A stretch of DNA of 64,000 bases from an uncultured Ruminiclostridium sp. (GTDB taxonomy: Bacteria > Bacillota > Clostridia > Oscillospirales > Ruminococcaceae), in assembly GCA_947629925.1 (NCBI GenBank), contig CANRFO010000004.1:1-64000 (forward strand), written 5' to 3'. The notes under the pieces are model-generated. The model ran no database searches. It was given only the letters and a program-made list of their open reading frames with translations, and was not told the DNA's origin. The first letter of the stretch is position 1; every line of letters starts with the position of its first letter. Shown in pieces: positions 23,901-32,230 of the stretch. Made by a program: the position numbers and the translations under genes.

Positions 23901-24174
23901 CGCCTAAAGTAGACAGGATACTGTCAGGCTTTTCTATTTCTATTATCTTTTTCAGGCAATCAAGAGTAAGCGGCTCAATATATATCTTGTCTGCCATATG
24001 CTTGTCAGTCATTATGGTGGCGGGGTTGGAGTTTACCAAAACTACCTCCAAGCCCTCCTGCTTCAACACACGGCAAGCCTGAGAGCCTGCGTAGTCAAAT
24101 TCGGCTGCCTGTCCTATAACTATCGGACCTGAACCTATCATAAGAACTTTTTTTATATCACTTCTCAGCGGCAT
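20965..24174 (-). CDS. carB: Carbamoyl-phosphate synthase large subunit
   Basis: A full-length 1069-residue CarB, which makes carbamoyl phosphate from bicarbonate, ammonia (channelled from CarA) and two ATP. The two homologous ATP-grasp halves are plain: GSGPIVIGQAAEFDYAG near residue 13 and GSGPIRIGQGIEFDYCS near 560, with RPAFTLGGTGGG and RPSYVLGGQNM in the respective grasp domains. The C-terminal MGS-like allosteric domain starts near 930. Its ATG shares one base with the carA stop (TAATG). The product feeds UMP synthesis and arginine; the operon context says pyrimidines here. Confidence 0.97.
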   Translation of the reverse strand: MPLRSDIKKVLMIGSGPIVIGQAAEFDYAGSQACRVLKQEGLEVVLVNSNPATIMTDKHMADKIYIEPLTLDCLKKIIEIEKPDSILSTLGGQTGLTLSMQLAEEGFLESHNVKLLGADPLTIHKAEDRQAFKDTMEEIGEPCIPSKVVETLEDAMDFANNEIGYPVIVRPAFTLGGTGGGIANNADELHEIAINGLRMSPIHQILVERCISGWKEIEFEVIRDAKGNVITVCSMENFDPVGVHTGDSIVIAPAVTLADKEYQMLRTAALNIIQALKVEGGCNCQFALNPDSFEYAVIEVNPRVSRSSALASKATGYPIAKVATRIAIGYSLDEIVNQVTGKTYACFEPALDYVVVKFPKWPFDKFVYAKKTLGTQMKATGEIMAIGTSFEAAMMKAVRSIELGMDTMRKKTFTTLTNEEVLEKLHDIDVDRSFCVFEALKRGISVDTICEITKIDKWFVSKLKNLKELEDWLSDGILTQEKYETAKKYCYLDKSIESISGKSLEEWGIKKRHAVYKMVDTCAAEFSAETPYFYSTYDEENEAEEFLQQHPTDKKKVLVFGSGPIRIGQGIEFDYCSVHCVWALKELGCEAILCNNNPETVSTDFDTGDRLYFDPLTFEDVDSLIATEKPDGVVVQFGGQTAIKLTKHLQEIGANIMGTCAESIDAAEDRELFDELLEKCDIPRPAGETVFTVEEALAAANELGYPVLLRPSYVLGGQNMIIANADSDVIEYMKIITSHKLENPVLIDKYMMGTEVEVDAICDGTDFLIPGIMEHIERAGVHSGDSISVYPAQTLSERVKKVIITYTERLAKALNVIGLVNIQYVVYNHQVYVIEVNPRSSRTVPYISKVTGVPMVDIATKIMLGHSLKEQGYSSGLYPVGDYVAVKVPVFSFEKLHDVDTQLGPEMKSTGECLGIARTFSEALYKGLIAAGFKMQYEGGVLFSVRNQDKPEIIDLASRFEALGFDIYATSGTASLLNRNMIATNFTYRINEHKEPNVISLLESGKISYVISTSETGRDPARDSVKMRRKAVERSIACMTSIDTANALASCLEMHKSIDDVEMVDITKI

Positions 24175-25283
24175 TATTTATGCTCCTCCATAAGCTGAAT
24201 AAATTCATCGAAAAGGTATGCGGTGTCCTGCGGTCCGCCGCAGGCTTCAGGGTGGAACTGGACTGTAAATGCGGGAGCGTTGGTGTATTTTACTCCCTCG
24301 CAGGTTTTGTCATTGGCGTTTATATGGCTCACCTTGCCCACTTCGGGGGAAATGCTTTCATTTACAACTGCGTAGCCGTGATTCTGGCTGGTTATAAACG
24401 TGCGGTCCATATCAATATCGGTAACAGGCTGATTCCCGCCTCTGTGACCGTACTTCAGCTTTACAGTGATTCCGCCGTTGGCAAGGGCTAAAAGCTGATG
24501 TCCAAGACATATTCCGAAGGTAGGTATCTGTTTTTCTATAAGGTCGTGGAGAGTTGCGATGGATTCTTTGTTATCCGTAGGATCTCCCGGACCGTTTGAC
24601 AGCATTATTCCGTCGGGAGCAAAGGCTGTTATTTCATCAGCGGTGACGTTGGAGGGGAATACGGTCACATCACAGCCACGCTTTTCCAGTTCACGCCTTA
24701 TGTTATATTTATAGCCGTAATCTATCAAGGCGACCTTGTATTTTTTCTCGGTTTTATTTTCGGAATATTTTGTGGGTTTGCTTACCGTTACTTTAGGAAC
24801 AGGCTTTTCTATGCGGAAAGAGCGTATTTTTTCAAGCGCTGCCGCTTTGAACTGCTCATCAGGCTCGTGTGTGGTTATCATTCCGTTCATTACACCTGTT
24901 TCACGGATTATTCTTGTAAGGCGGCGGGTGTCTATATCATAAAGTCCGATTATGCCGTTTTCTTTAAGATATTCGTCAATTCCCTTTTCACAACGGAAAT
25001 TTGAGGGGACTTTACAGTATTCACGGACAATATAGCCGCTTACCACACTTCCCTCAGATTCTTTATCAATTGAATTTATGCCGTAATTCCCTATAAGGGG
25101 AAAAGTCTGTGTGACGATCTGTCCGCAGTAGCTGGGGTCGGTCAGAGTTTCCTGATAACCTGTCATAGCGGTGGTGAAAACTACCTCTCCTATTACCTCG
25201 CCCTCTGCGCCAAAGCTCTTTCCCTTGAACACAGTCCCGTCAGATAATATAAGATAAGCTGTTTTTGCAGTCAAAAAATCCAT
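24174..25283 (-). CDS. carA: Carbamoyl-phosphate synthase small (glutaminase) subunit
   Basis: A 369-residue CarA. The C-terminal class I glutamine amidotransferase domain (about 185-365) has the nucleophile in FGICLGHQLLA near residue 258 and the His-Glu pair in FHPEACGG near 342. The N-terminal domain carries the family's DGTVFKGKSFG and GYQETLTDPSY. The start at 25283 is preceded by GGAGG at a five-base spacing; an in-frame ATG four codons earlier overlaps that site and is rejected. It lies 28 bases after pyrF. Confidence 0.96.
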   Translation of the reverse strand: MDFLTAKTAYLILSDGTVFKGKSFGAEGEVIGEVVFTTAMTGYQETLTDPSYCGQIVTQTFPLIGNYGINSIDKESEGSVVSGYIVREYCKVPSNFRCEKGIDEYLKENGIIGLYDIDTRRLTRIIRETGVMNGMITTHEPDEQFKAAALEKIRSFRIEKPVPKVTVSKPTKYSENKTEKKYKVALIDYGYKYNIRRELEKRGCDVTVFPSNVTADEITAFAPDGIMLSNGPGDPTDNKESIATLHDLIEKQIPTFGICLGHQLLALANGGITVKLKYGHRGGNQPVTDIDMDRTFITSQNHGYAVVNESISPEVGKVSHINANDKTCEGVKYTNAPAFTVQFHPEACGGPQDTAYLFDEFIQLMEEHK

Positions 25284-25311
25284 TTTTACCTCCATGGGAA
25301 TTTTTTATGCG

Positions 25312-26244
25312 TCAGTTTAATTCTATCCTGGTTACAAATCCCATTATTTCGTCACGCATACGGATCGCTTCACGGCGAGCCGCCTGCGCAAAATCTTTTT
25401 CATCGCACTTTTCCTTTTGATAAGCACACATAATTCCTCTTGAACTGTTTACAATGCCGCCAAGACCGTTTTTGTCAAATGCGGCTGATATGTCCTTGGC
25501 ACTTGCGCCCTGAGCACCATAGCCGGGGATAAGAAAGAAAGTATGCGGTAATCTTTCACGAAGTATTGCTATCTGTTCAGGATATGTAGCGCCCGCCACT
25601 ATGCCGACGCCGCTGTAACCGTATTTTCCCATAAGGTCTTTGCCCCATTCCTCGCACATATCGCCCATTATCTCGTAAACCGTGCGGTCACCTATCTTCA
25701 TATCCTGCAATTCACCTGAAGATGGATTGGAGGTTTTTGCAAGGACGAACATTCCCTTGTCATATTCGTTGCAGACCTTTATGACAGGCTTTATGCCATC
25801 GCTGCCAAGATAACCGTTCACTGTCAGGGCGTCTCCGAGAAAAGGCTCAAATTCTTCGCTTCCCACTTTTACCTTTCCAAGATGAGCGGCGGCGTAGGCC
25901 TCCATTGTGCTGCCTATGTCGTTGCGCTTGCCGTCGGTTATTACGAACATTCCCTTGCTGCGGGCATATTCCTGAGTTTTGTACAGCGTTTTTACTCCTG
26001 CGTAGCCGTACATCTCGTAATATGCCGCCTGCGGTTTTACTGCGGGGACTATGTCGCAGAGTGCGTCTATTAGCTCCTTATTGAACCATAAAAGCGCTTT
26101 TGCCGCACCTTTCAAGGTTTCGCCGTATTTTTCAAAGGCTTTTTTCTTAATGTATTCGGGAACGTAATCCAGCTTCGGGTCAAGTCCTGCAACGGTCGGA
26201 TTTTGCTTTTCCGCTATTTTCTCGATAAGTCTGTCAAGTGACAT
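25312..26244 (-). CDS. pyrF: Orotidine-5'-phosphate decarboxylase (long, type 2 form)
   Basis: A 310-residue OMP decarboxylase, the last step to UMP. The catalytic array is visible as DGKRNDIGST near residue 95 (Lys and Asp of the DxKxxD motif), and the phosphate-binding end as PGYGAQG near 247. It is the longer group 2 form, not the 230-residue Bacillus type. The ribosome-binding site AAGGAGG is embedded in the last codons of pyrC, two bases separating the genes. Confidence 0.94.
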   Translation of the reverse strand: MSLDRLIEKIAEKQNPTVAGLDPKLDYVPEYIKKKAFEKYGETLKGAAKALLWFNKELIDALCDIVPAVKPQAAYYEMYGYAGVKTLYKTQEYARSKGMFVITDGKRNDIGSTMEAYAAAHLGKVKVGSEEFEPFLGDALTVNGYLGSDGIKPVIKVCNEYDKGMFVLAKTSNPSSGELQDMKIGDRTVYEIMGDMCEEWGKDLMGKYGYSGVGIVAGATYPEQIAILRERLPHTFFLIPGYGAQGASAKDISAAFDKNGLGGIVNSSRGIMCAYQKEKCDEKDFAQAARREAIRMRDEIMGFVTRIELN

Positions 26245-26246
26245 TA

Positions 26247-27539
26247 TTATTCCTCCTTTTCTTTGTTCTCATCTTTATATACTATCTCACCATTCAGAAT
26301 GGTATATTTGACTTTTCCTGTAAATGTCATGCCTTTAAAGCAAGTGTTTTTTGACTTTGAACGGAGCTTTTCAGGCTCTACTGTCCACTGCTCAGTCTCG
26401 CTGAATATGGCAATATCGGCGGGAGAACCTATGGACAAAGTTCCACCACCTATTCCCAATATTTCACGAGGACGAACACACATAAGATCAACAAGCTGTA
26501 CATGGGTTATTTTCCCCGTATTGAGAAGCATGGTTACGGTTGCAGCAAGTGATGTTTCAAGTCCTACAACTCCGTTGGGAGCAGTCAGAAAATCTGATTT
26601 TTCTTCGGCAGTATGCGGAGCGTGGTCAGTGACTATGCAGTCTATCGTGCCGTCGCATATTGCTTCGGTTATTGCGTCAACATCTGCCTGTTCACGAAGA
26701 GGCGGGTTCATTCTGTAATCGGCGTCACGGCTGAACAGCTTGTCCTCCGTGAGAGTGAAGTAATGCGGAGCAGTTTCGCAGGTGACCTTTGATTCCTTGC
26801 TTTTTGCAAGGCGAATTATATTTACAGCTTCTTTCGTGGAAACATGAGCTATATGGATCGGCATTCTCTGTTCGCCCGCAAGGAATATCTCACGGGCGGT
26901 GATGTAATTCTCGCTGGAGCGAGCCATTCCCTTTACGCCCATAGTTTCGCTTACAGCGCCTTTGTTGATTATTCCGCCGTCTATTATGTCAAGGTCCTCA
27001 CAATGACTTATTATTGCAAGGCGCTCAAGCGCTGCTTTGCGGATAGCCTGTTTCATTATTTTTGCGTTTTTTACAGGTCTTCCGTCATCGCTTACAGCAA
27101 CACAGCCTGCTTCCTTCAAAGCTGCAAAATCAGTGAGTTCTTCTCCCGACAAGCCTTTTGTGATTGCGCCTACGGGATACACCTTTGCTTTGGCGGTCTT
27201 TGCTTTTTCAAGAATGTATGAAACGATTTCCGCATTATCTATTGGCGGCGTGGTATTGGGCATACAGGCGACAGCAGTCACTCCTCCCGCTGCGGCAGCT
27301 TCACAGGCGGTATAAATATCTTCCTTGTGGGTCTGCCCCGGGTCGCGGAGATGAACATGCATATCACATATTCCCGGAATAACAGTAAGGCCATGACAAT
27401 TTATCACATTGGAATTTTCAGGAATAAACAGAGTTTTTCCCAGCTCGGCGATCACACCGTCTTTTATTCTTATATCCAGCGTTTCGTCTATACCGTTTTT
27501 GCTGTCTACCACATGACCGTTGGTAAGATAAAGCTCCAT
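26247..27539 (-). CDS. pyrC: Dihydroorotase
   Basis: A 430-residue class I dihydroorotase that closes carbamoyl aspartate to dihydroorotate. The zinc ligands are in DMHVHLRDPGQTHKED near residue 59, further His residues in ISHCEDLDI and HIAHVST, and the catalytic Asp in IVTDHAPH near 305. It is the first gene of the pyrimidine operon, with GAGGGG eight bases upstream of the ATG. pyrB (aspartate carbamoyltransferase), which makes its substrate, is not in the window. Confidence 0.96.
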   Translation of the reverse strand: MELYLTNGHVVDSKNGIDETLDIRIKDGVIAELGKTLFIPENSNVINCHGLTVIPGICDMHVHLRDPGQTHKEDIYTACEAAAAGGVTAVACMPNTTPPIDNAEIVSYILEKAKTAKAKVYPVGAITKGLSGEELTDFAALKEAGCVAVSDDGRPVKNAKIMKQAIRKAALERLAIISHCEDLDIIDGGIINKGAVSETMGVKGMARSSENYITAREIFLAGEQRMPIHIAHVSTKEAVNIIRLAKSKESKVTCETAPHYFTLTEDKLFSRDADYRMNPPLREQADVDAITEAICDGTIDCIVTDHAPHTAEEKSDFLTAPNGVVGLETSLAATVTMLLNTGKITHVQLVDLMCVRPREILGIGGGTLSIGSPADIAIFSETEQWTVEPEKLRSKSKNTCFKGMTFTGKVKYTILNGEIVYKDENKEKEE

Positions 27540-27601
27540 TTTTATATCCCCTCATGATAAGTTTGATGTCAAGAGCAATTCAAAAAATCCCTATTCATTT
27601 T

Positions 27602-27630
27602 ATTATACAATATTCTGTCAGATTTAGCAA
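27602..27630 (-). promoter_or_regulatory. Promoter of the pyr operon
   Basis: TTGCTA (complement of 27625-27630), a 17-bp spacer and exact TATAAT (complement of 27602-27607). The leader would be about 56 bases. It is too short for a PyrR attenuator, and I see no anti-terminator/terminator pair in it. Confidence 0.75.
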
Positions 27631-27652
27631 CTGATTTTTCAAATTTTTCTGT

Positions 27653-27683
27653 AAAAAAACCACCCGAAAAACGAGTGGTTTTT
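27653..27683 (-). terminator. Terminator after the transketolase genes
   Basis: AAAACCACCCG pairs with CGAGTGGTTTT around a five-A loop with one mismatch. On the minus strand seven U residues follow (complement of 27653-27659). It lies right after the tktB-like stop codon and closes the long upstream gene run. Confidence 0.85.
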
Positions 27684-27687
27684 GAAA

Positions 27688-28623
27688 TTATTTGCCTAAT
27701 GTATCTTTAACTACCTTGACAATATTATCAGCACTGAGTCCAAACTCTTTCAAAAGCGCTGCCGCAGGGCCGCTGTGTCCGAAGCAGTCCTGAACGCCTA
27801 TTCTGATAACGGGAACAGGAACGGTTTCGGCAACTACTTCAGAAACGGCGCTGCCAAGTCCGCCGATTACAGAATGTTCTTCAACGGTGACGATCTTTCC
27901 TGTTTCCTTGGCGGCTCTGATGATAATATCACGATCAATGGGCTTTATTGTATGAATGTTGATAACACGGGCGTTAATTCCCTGCTCTGCAAGGATCTTT
28001 CCCGCCTCGACAGCTTCAGCTACCATAAGTCCTGTTGCAATAACGGTGATATCTGTGCCGCTTCTCAGCTCAATGCCATTGCCAAGCTCAAATTTATAAG
28101 TAGCGGGGTCATTAAAAACAGGCACTGCCAGTCTGCCGAAACGCATATAGGTAGGTCCTTCAAAATCAGCCATCGCCAGAACAGCCGCCTTTGCCTCAAC
28201 ATCGTCGGCGGGATTGATAACGGTCATCCCGGGAAGAACACGCATTAAAGTTATATCCTCGTTGCACTGGTGAGAGGCGCCGTCCTCGCCAACGGAAATT
28301 CCCGCATGAGTTGCACCTATCTTAACATTGAGATGAGGATAGCAAATGCTGTTTCTTACTATTTCAAATGCTCTGCCTGCGGCAAACATTGCAAAGCTGC
28401 TGGCAAAAACAAGTTTTCCCGTTGTGGCAATACCTGCCGCAACGCCCATCATATCAGCCTCCGCAATTCCGCAATCAAAGAAACGGTCGGGGCAAGCCTT
28501 TTTATATATTCCTGTTTTTGTAGCGGCGGCAAGGTCAGCATCGAGAACGATAAGGTCGGGACGTTTTTCCGCCAACATTACAAGGGCTTCGCCATAGCTT
28601 TCACGAGTTGCTTTCTTTTCCAT
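27688..28623 (-). CDS. Transketolase, C-terminal subunit
   Basis: A 311-residue protein equivalent to the pyrimidine-binding and C-terminal domains of transketolase (ATRESYGEALVMLAEKRPDLIVLDADLA at the start, GATHAGISVGEDGASHQ near residue 105). It pairs with the upstream N-terminal subunit to form the TPP enzyme of the non-oxidative pentose phosphate pathway, transferring two-carbon units. The split gene pair is common in Clostridia. It starts 13 bases after the partner, with AAGGGAG upstream of the ATG. Confidence 0.93.
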   Translation of the reverse strand: MEKKATRESYGEALVMLAEKRPDLIVLDADLAAATKTGIYKKACPDRFFDCGIAEADMMGVAAGIATTGKLVFASSFAMFAAGRAFEIVRNSICYPHLNVKIGATHAGISVGEDGASHQCNEDITLMRVLPGMTVINPADDVEAKAAVLAMADFEGPTYMRFGRLAVPVFNDPATYKFELGNGIELRSGTDITVIATGLMVAEAVEAGKILAEQGINARVINIHTIKPIDRDIIIRAAKETGKIVTVEEHSVIGGLGSAVSEVVAETVPVPVIRIGVQDCFGHSGPAAALLKEFGLSADNIVKVVKDTLGK

Positions 28624-28636
28624 ATCTGTTCTCCCT

Positions 28637-29479
28637 TCACTTTGTCAGCTCGTCCAGCTTAGCCTGAAGCTCGGACATAGCGATATTGTACTGTTCTTCA
28701 TTAGGTGCGGCACCGTGCCATGAGACCTGGTTTTCCATATAGCTTACGCCCTTACCCTTTACGGATTTCTGGATTATGGCGACAGGCTGATTTGCTACTG
28801 TTTCTGCCTCGTTGAAGGCTTTGTCGATAGCATCAAAATCGTGACCATCAATTACGATAACATGCCAGCCGAACGCCTTGAATTTTTCATCTATGGGATA
28901 AGGACTCATAACTTCGCTTATTTTGCCGTCTATCTGCAAGCCATTGTTGTCGATAACAGCTACAAGATTGTCAAGCTGATAATGAGCGGCGAACATAGCC
29001 GCCTCCCAGACTTGGCCTTCCTCTATCTCACCGTCGCCAAGGATAGCGTATACTTTGTAGGTCTCATTGTCCAGCTTTCCTGACAAAGCCATACCGCAGG
29101 CAGCGGAAATTCCCTGACCGAGCGAGCCTGTGCTCATATCAACGCCGGGGACTTTTCCGATAACAGGATGTCCCTGAAGATAGCTGTCAATATGGCGGAG
29201 GGTTTTCAGATCCTCAACAGGGAAAAAACCTCTGTGTGCAAGAACAGAATATAGAGCGGGAGCAGTGTGTCCTTTTGAAAGCACTAGCCTGTCCCTGTCG
29301 CTCATTGTAGGATTTTTCGGGTCAACGTTCATACGGTTGAAGTAAAGGTAGGTGAGAGTGTCGCATACCGAGAGAGAGCCGCCGGGATGACCGCATTTTG
29401 CGTTGTAGACACCTTCGATTATGCCCATTCTTACCTTGGTGGCAGTTATTTCCAACTGCTTTTTAAGTTCCTTGTCCAT
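28637..29479 (-). CDS. Transketolase, N-terminal (TPP-binding) subunit
   Basis: A 280-residue protein carrying the TPP pyrophosphate-binding half of transketolase. The motif GDGEIEEGQVWEAAMFA...LDNLVAVIDNNGLQ lies around residues 145-180, and the family's CGHPGGSLS and LSKGHTAPALY are near 28-80. Together with the following gene it makes a complete enzyme. AGGAGG lies upstream of the ATG, 12 bases after the methyltransferase-pyrophosphatase gene. No sugar-phosphate partners (such as transaldolase) are adjacent. Confidence 0.93.
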   Translation of the reverse strand: MDKELKKQLEITATKVRMGIIEGVYNAKCGHPGGSLSVCDTLTYLYFNRMNVDPKNPTMSDRDRLVLSKGHTAPALYSVLAHRGFFPVEDLKTLRHIDSYLQGHPVIGKVPGVDMSTGSLGQGISAACGMALSGKLDNETYKVYAILGDGEIEEGQVWEAAMFAAHYQLDNLVAVIDNNGLQIDGKISEVMSPYPIDEKFKAFGWHVIVIDGHDFDAIDKAFNEAETVANQPVAIIQKSVKGKGVSYMENQVSWHGAAPNEEQYNIAMSELQAKLDELTK

Positions 29480-29491
29480 AGTTTCCTCCTG

Positions 29492-30502
29492 TTACATTAT
29501 TATTTCGGTATCAAAATATTTCTCCTGAAATTCTGTTGCTTTTTCTATTTCTTCTTTTGTGAAAGAAACGCCGTCTTTTGCAACTATCCATTTGTCCTCA
29601 ACGTCGTTGAAACGGTGAGCGACTGCGATAACTTTGCCTGAAAATGATTTTACAGGCTCATTTTCGCCAAGATAATATGCGTCCTGTTCCGCTCCGTCAC
29701 CCGCAATAACACCGTTTACATAGCCGTAATTTACAGGATAAATAAGATCTTTATGTCTTGGATGAGCGCTGCCTAAAGGTCGATCTATCGTTCCGCTAAC
29801 TTCTTTTCCGATAATATCAGAAAAATCAAGGTTTGAAACAGGTTTGCTGAGCTTTGCACAAATGTGGTAGTGATGATTGTTTTGTATTATTTTTTCATGA
29901 AGGCAATTGAGAATATGACGGACACGAAGAAGCTGAAAATCAGGCTCAAAAAGGCGCTTTACGTCTTCAAAGTCCACAAAGAAATGCGGAACGCCGTTTT
30001 CGGGTCCTTCTTCCGTTTTCACGATAGTATTTTCATCTATTTTAGGAAATTTTCCCTCTTTAAAGGATTGTGATTCCTTTGAACAAAGGGTCAGGTATAT
30101 TTCGCCGTCTGGCTTCAAAATTCTTTTAATGTCGGAAAGTATCTTTGAAAAGCCTTCGGTGTCCGTGTGGGAAATCGTAAGGTAGGAGAAAATGCAGTCG
30201 AAAGAATTTTCTCTGAAGGGCAGATTTGCCATATCGCTGACAAGAGTGCGGATATTTAATCCCAAACGGTCGGAGCTTTCTCTGACTTGCTTTACAGCGT
30301 AATCGGAAATGTCAACGGCGGTCACCTTAAAGCCATTTTGAGCAAACAAAAGTGAATGTCTGCCAAGACCGCAGCCAAGATCCAGAACTGAGCGCTTGCC
30401 GTCGATTTTCCACTTTTGACAGTAATAGTAGCTTTCTTCAGCAGGGTCGAGCCATATGGAATCATCGACTATTTCCCAGTTCCAGCCCTTTGAATTGACC
30501 AT
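29492..30502 (-). CDS. SAM methyltransferase fused to an inorganic-pyrophosphatase-like domain
   Basis: A 336-residue two-domain protein. Residues about 1-215 are a class I methyltransferase with VLDLGCGLGRHSLLFA (SAM motif I) near residue 39, DIS at the end of strand 2 and the PFRENSFDCIFS region. Residues 229-336 match short inorganic-pyrophosphatase-like proteins of Firmicutes (TIDRPLGSAHP, YPVNYGYV, GDGAEQDAYYLG, DVEDKWIVA, FQEKYF), including the acidic residues that bind metal. The frame is continuous with no break between domains. The methyl acceptor is unknown. Its place between a HAD phosphatase and transketolase says little about function. A strong GGGGAGGG site precedes the ATG. Confidence 0.8.
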   Translation of the reverse strand: MVNSKGWNWEIVDDSIWLDPAEESYYYCQKWKIDGKRSVLDLGCGLGRHSLLFAQNGFKVTAVDISDYAVKQVRESSDRLGLNIRTLVSDMANLPFRENSFDCIFSYLTISHTDTEGFSKILSDIKRILKPDGEIYLTLCSKESQSFKEGKFPKIDENTIVKTEEGPENGVPHFFVDFEDVKRLFEPDFQLLRVRHILNCLHEKIIQNNHHYHICAKLSKPVSNLDFSDIIGKEVSGTIDRPLGSAHPRHKDLIYPVNYGYVNGVIAGDGAEQDAYYLGENEPVKSFSGKVIAVAHRFNDVEDKWIVAKDGVSFTKEEIEKATEFQEKYFDTEIIM

Positions 30503-30515
30503 TTTGCCCTCCCCT

Positions 30516-31322
30516 TTACAGCTTTTCTATGTAATCTATCAATTCAGCGATTGCGCCGCTGTTGTTATCGCAAACTACAAGGTCGGCTACCTCTTTCGCC
30601 TCGTTCTGAGCGGAGGCGACTGCAACACCGAGATCTGCGTCACGAATGAGCTCCACATCGTTGTTATAATCGCCTACTCCAACGGTAAAAGCATCAGTCC
30701 TGTTCATAATTTCCAACAGGCGCTTAAAACCGCTGCCTTTATTTACTCCGTTAGGGAGCATCTCAAAATAATGTATCTCGCTGCGTACCCAGTGAGCAGC
30801 GTTCATATAATCGGGTCTTTCCTGAACAAAATCTATAAGGTTTTGTATCACATTGGGTGGATATGCAAATAGGATCTTCAGCCAATCTCCCGGAACATCA
30901 TCTACATTGCATAAAATAGGCTTTACATTTTCAAGCGCAAGGTGCTGACGTTCTATCTCGTTCATTGAGGGAACATAAACGTCTTCCGCACAAAGCACTT
31001 CGCAGCCCATATCGGGAAAAGTGGACAGTATTTCTTTTAAAACAGGCTTTGCGGAAGGATCAAGGGAGCTGTGCCAGAGAAATTTACCCTGTTCAAAGTC
31101 ATAAACAGCAGAACCGTTGAAAATTACTGCGGGAGTATCCAAGGCTATGCGGTCGGCAATGGGCTTTGCCATAGAATATCCCCTTCCTGTGGCTAAAGTA
31201 AAAGTTCCGCCGCCTTTGCGAAAGCGGTCTATTGCTTTCATATCGCAATCAAGTATCTGTTTTTGGTCGGTGACTAAAGTACCGTCTATGTCGGTCATTA
31301 TGATAACGTCTTTAAAATCCAT
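30516..31322 (-). CDS. Cof-type HAD phosphatase
   Basis: A 268-residue haloacid-dehalogenase hydrolase of the Cof/YwpJ group. The nucleophile motif is TDIDGTLVT (residues 10-18), the second motif NGSAVYD lies near 82, the conserved Lys is in NGVNKGSG near 195 and the acidic loop GVGDYNNDVELI is near 213. The large IIB cap suggests sugar phosphates, pyridoxal phosphate or flavin phosphates as substrates; no more can be said. GAGG lies five bases before the ATG. The gene follows the pseudouridine synthase by eight bases. Confidence 0.87.
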   Translation of the reverse strand: MDFKDVIIMTDIDGTLVTDQKQILDCDMKAIDRFRKGGGTFTLATGRGYSMAKPIADRIALDTPAVIFNGSAVYDFEQGKFLWHSSLDPSAKPVLKEILSTFPDMGCEVLCAEDVYVPSMNEIERQHLALENVKPILCNVDDVPGDWLKILFAYPPNVIQNLIDFVQERPDYMNAAHWVRSEIHYFEMLPNGVNKGSGFKRLLEIMNRTDAFTVGVGDYNNDVELIRDADLGVAVASAQNEAKEVADLVVCDNNSGAIAELIDYIEKL

Positions 31323-31330
31323 TAAAACCT

Positions 31331-32230
31331 CTATTTAATATTTTTAAGCATTTTTTCAAAATATTCAGGGAGCGGCGAGGTGAAGAACAGTTCTTTTCCC
31401 GTTATCGGGTGAGTAAAACCTATCTCACGAGCATGAAGGCACTGCCCCTCAAGCCATTTGGGCTTACCGTCACCGTAAACAGGGTCGCCTGCAACGGGAT
31501 GTCCTATATATGCCATATGGACACGTATCTGATGGGTGCGCCCTGTTTCAAGAATTAAACGGAGATGAGTGTATTTCCCATAATTTTCTATTACCTCGTA
31601 ATGGGTTATCGCTTCCCTGCCGTCAGGAGATACTGCCATTTTCTTTCTGTCGGTTTTATGGCGGGCAATTGGGGCGTTGACTGTACCGTTTTCCTTTATT
31701 CCGCCAAGAACAACTGCTTCATAACGGCGGGTAAAGCTGTGTACTTTGATTTGTTCGGCAAGTCCGTTATGGGCTGTATCGTTTTTTGCAACTATCAGCA
31801 GACCGCTGGTATCCTTATCTATTCTATGCACTATTCCGGGGCGTATAACGCCGTTTATTCCCGATAAGCTGTCTTTACAATGGTACATCAATGCGTTGAC
31901 AAGAGTTCCCGAATAATGTCCTGCGGCGGGGTGAACTACCATTCCCTTAGGCTTGTTCACAACAAGCAGGTCGCTGTCCTCGTAAACTATATCCAACGGG
32001 ATATTTTCGGGGAGTATCTCAGGTTCTTCCATATCGGGAAGAGTTATTTCGATCACATCTCCCACCTTTATACGGTAGTTCTTTTTACATTTTGAGCCGT
32101 TTACAAGGCAGTTACCGTTTTCAAGCAATTCCTCTGCAAAGGAACGGGAAAGTTCGGTATTATCCGAAATATATTTATCTGCACGCTGTTCGGCAAATTC
32201 ATCAGTAACAGTAAGATAAATTTTATTCAT
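31331..32230 (-). CDS. RluD-family 23S rRNA pseudouridine synthase
   Basis: A 299-residue RluA/RluD-type pseudouridine synthase. An S4 RNA-binding domain occupies residues 14-70. The catalytic domain follows with the signature GIVHRIDKDTSGLLIVAKN near residue 130, where the Asp of HRIDKDTSG is the nucleophile. The S4 domain and length fit RluD (helix 69 of 23S rRNA), but related enzymes cannot be excluded. Its ATG overlaps the lspA end by eight bases, the usual lspA-rluD order of Firmicutes. Confidence 0.92.
   Translation of the reverse strand: MNKIYLTVTDEFAEQRADKYISDNTELSRSFAEELLENGNCLVNGSKCKKNYRIKVGDVIEITLPDMEEPEILPENIPLDIVYEDSDLLVVNKPKGMVVHPAAGHYSGTLVNALMYHCKDSLSGINGVIRPGIVHRIDKDTSGLLIVAKNDTAHNGLAEQIKVHSFTRRYEAVVLGGIKENGTVNAPIARHKTDRKKMAVSPDGREAITHYEVIENYGKYTHLRLILETGRTHQIRVHMAYIGHPVAGDPVYGDGKPKWLEGQCLHAREIGFTHPITGKELFFTSPLPEYFEKMLKNIK

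Noticed and set aside
27540-27600. Search for a PyrR-type attenuator in the pyr leader
   Set aside because: The leader is only about 56 bases and contains no paired anti-terminator and terminator.
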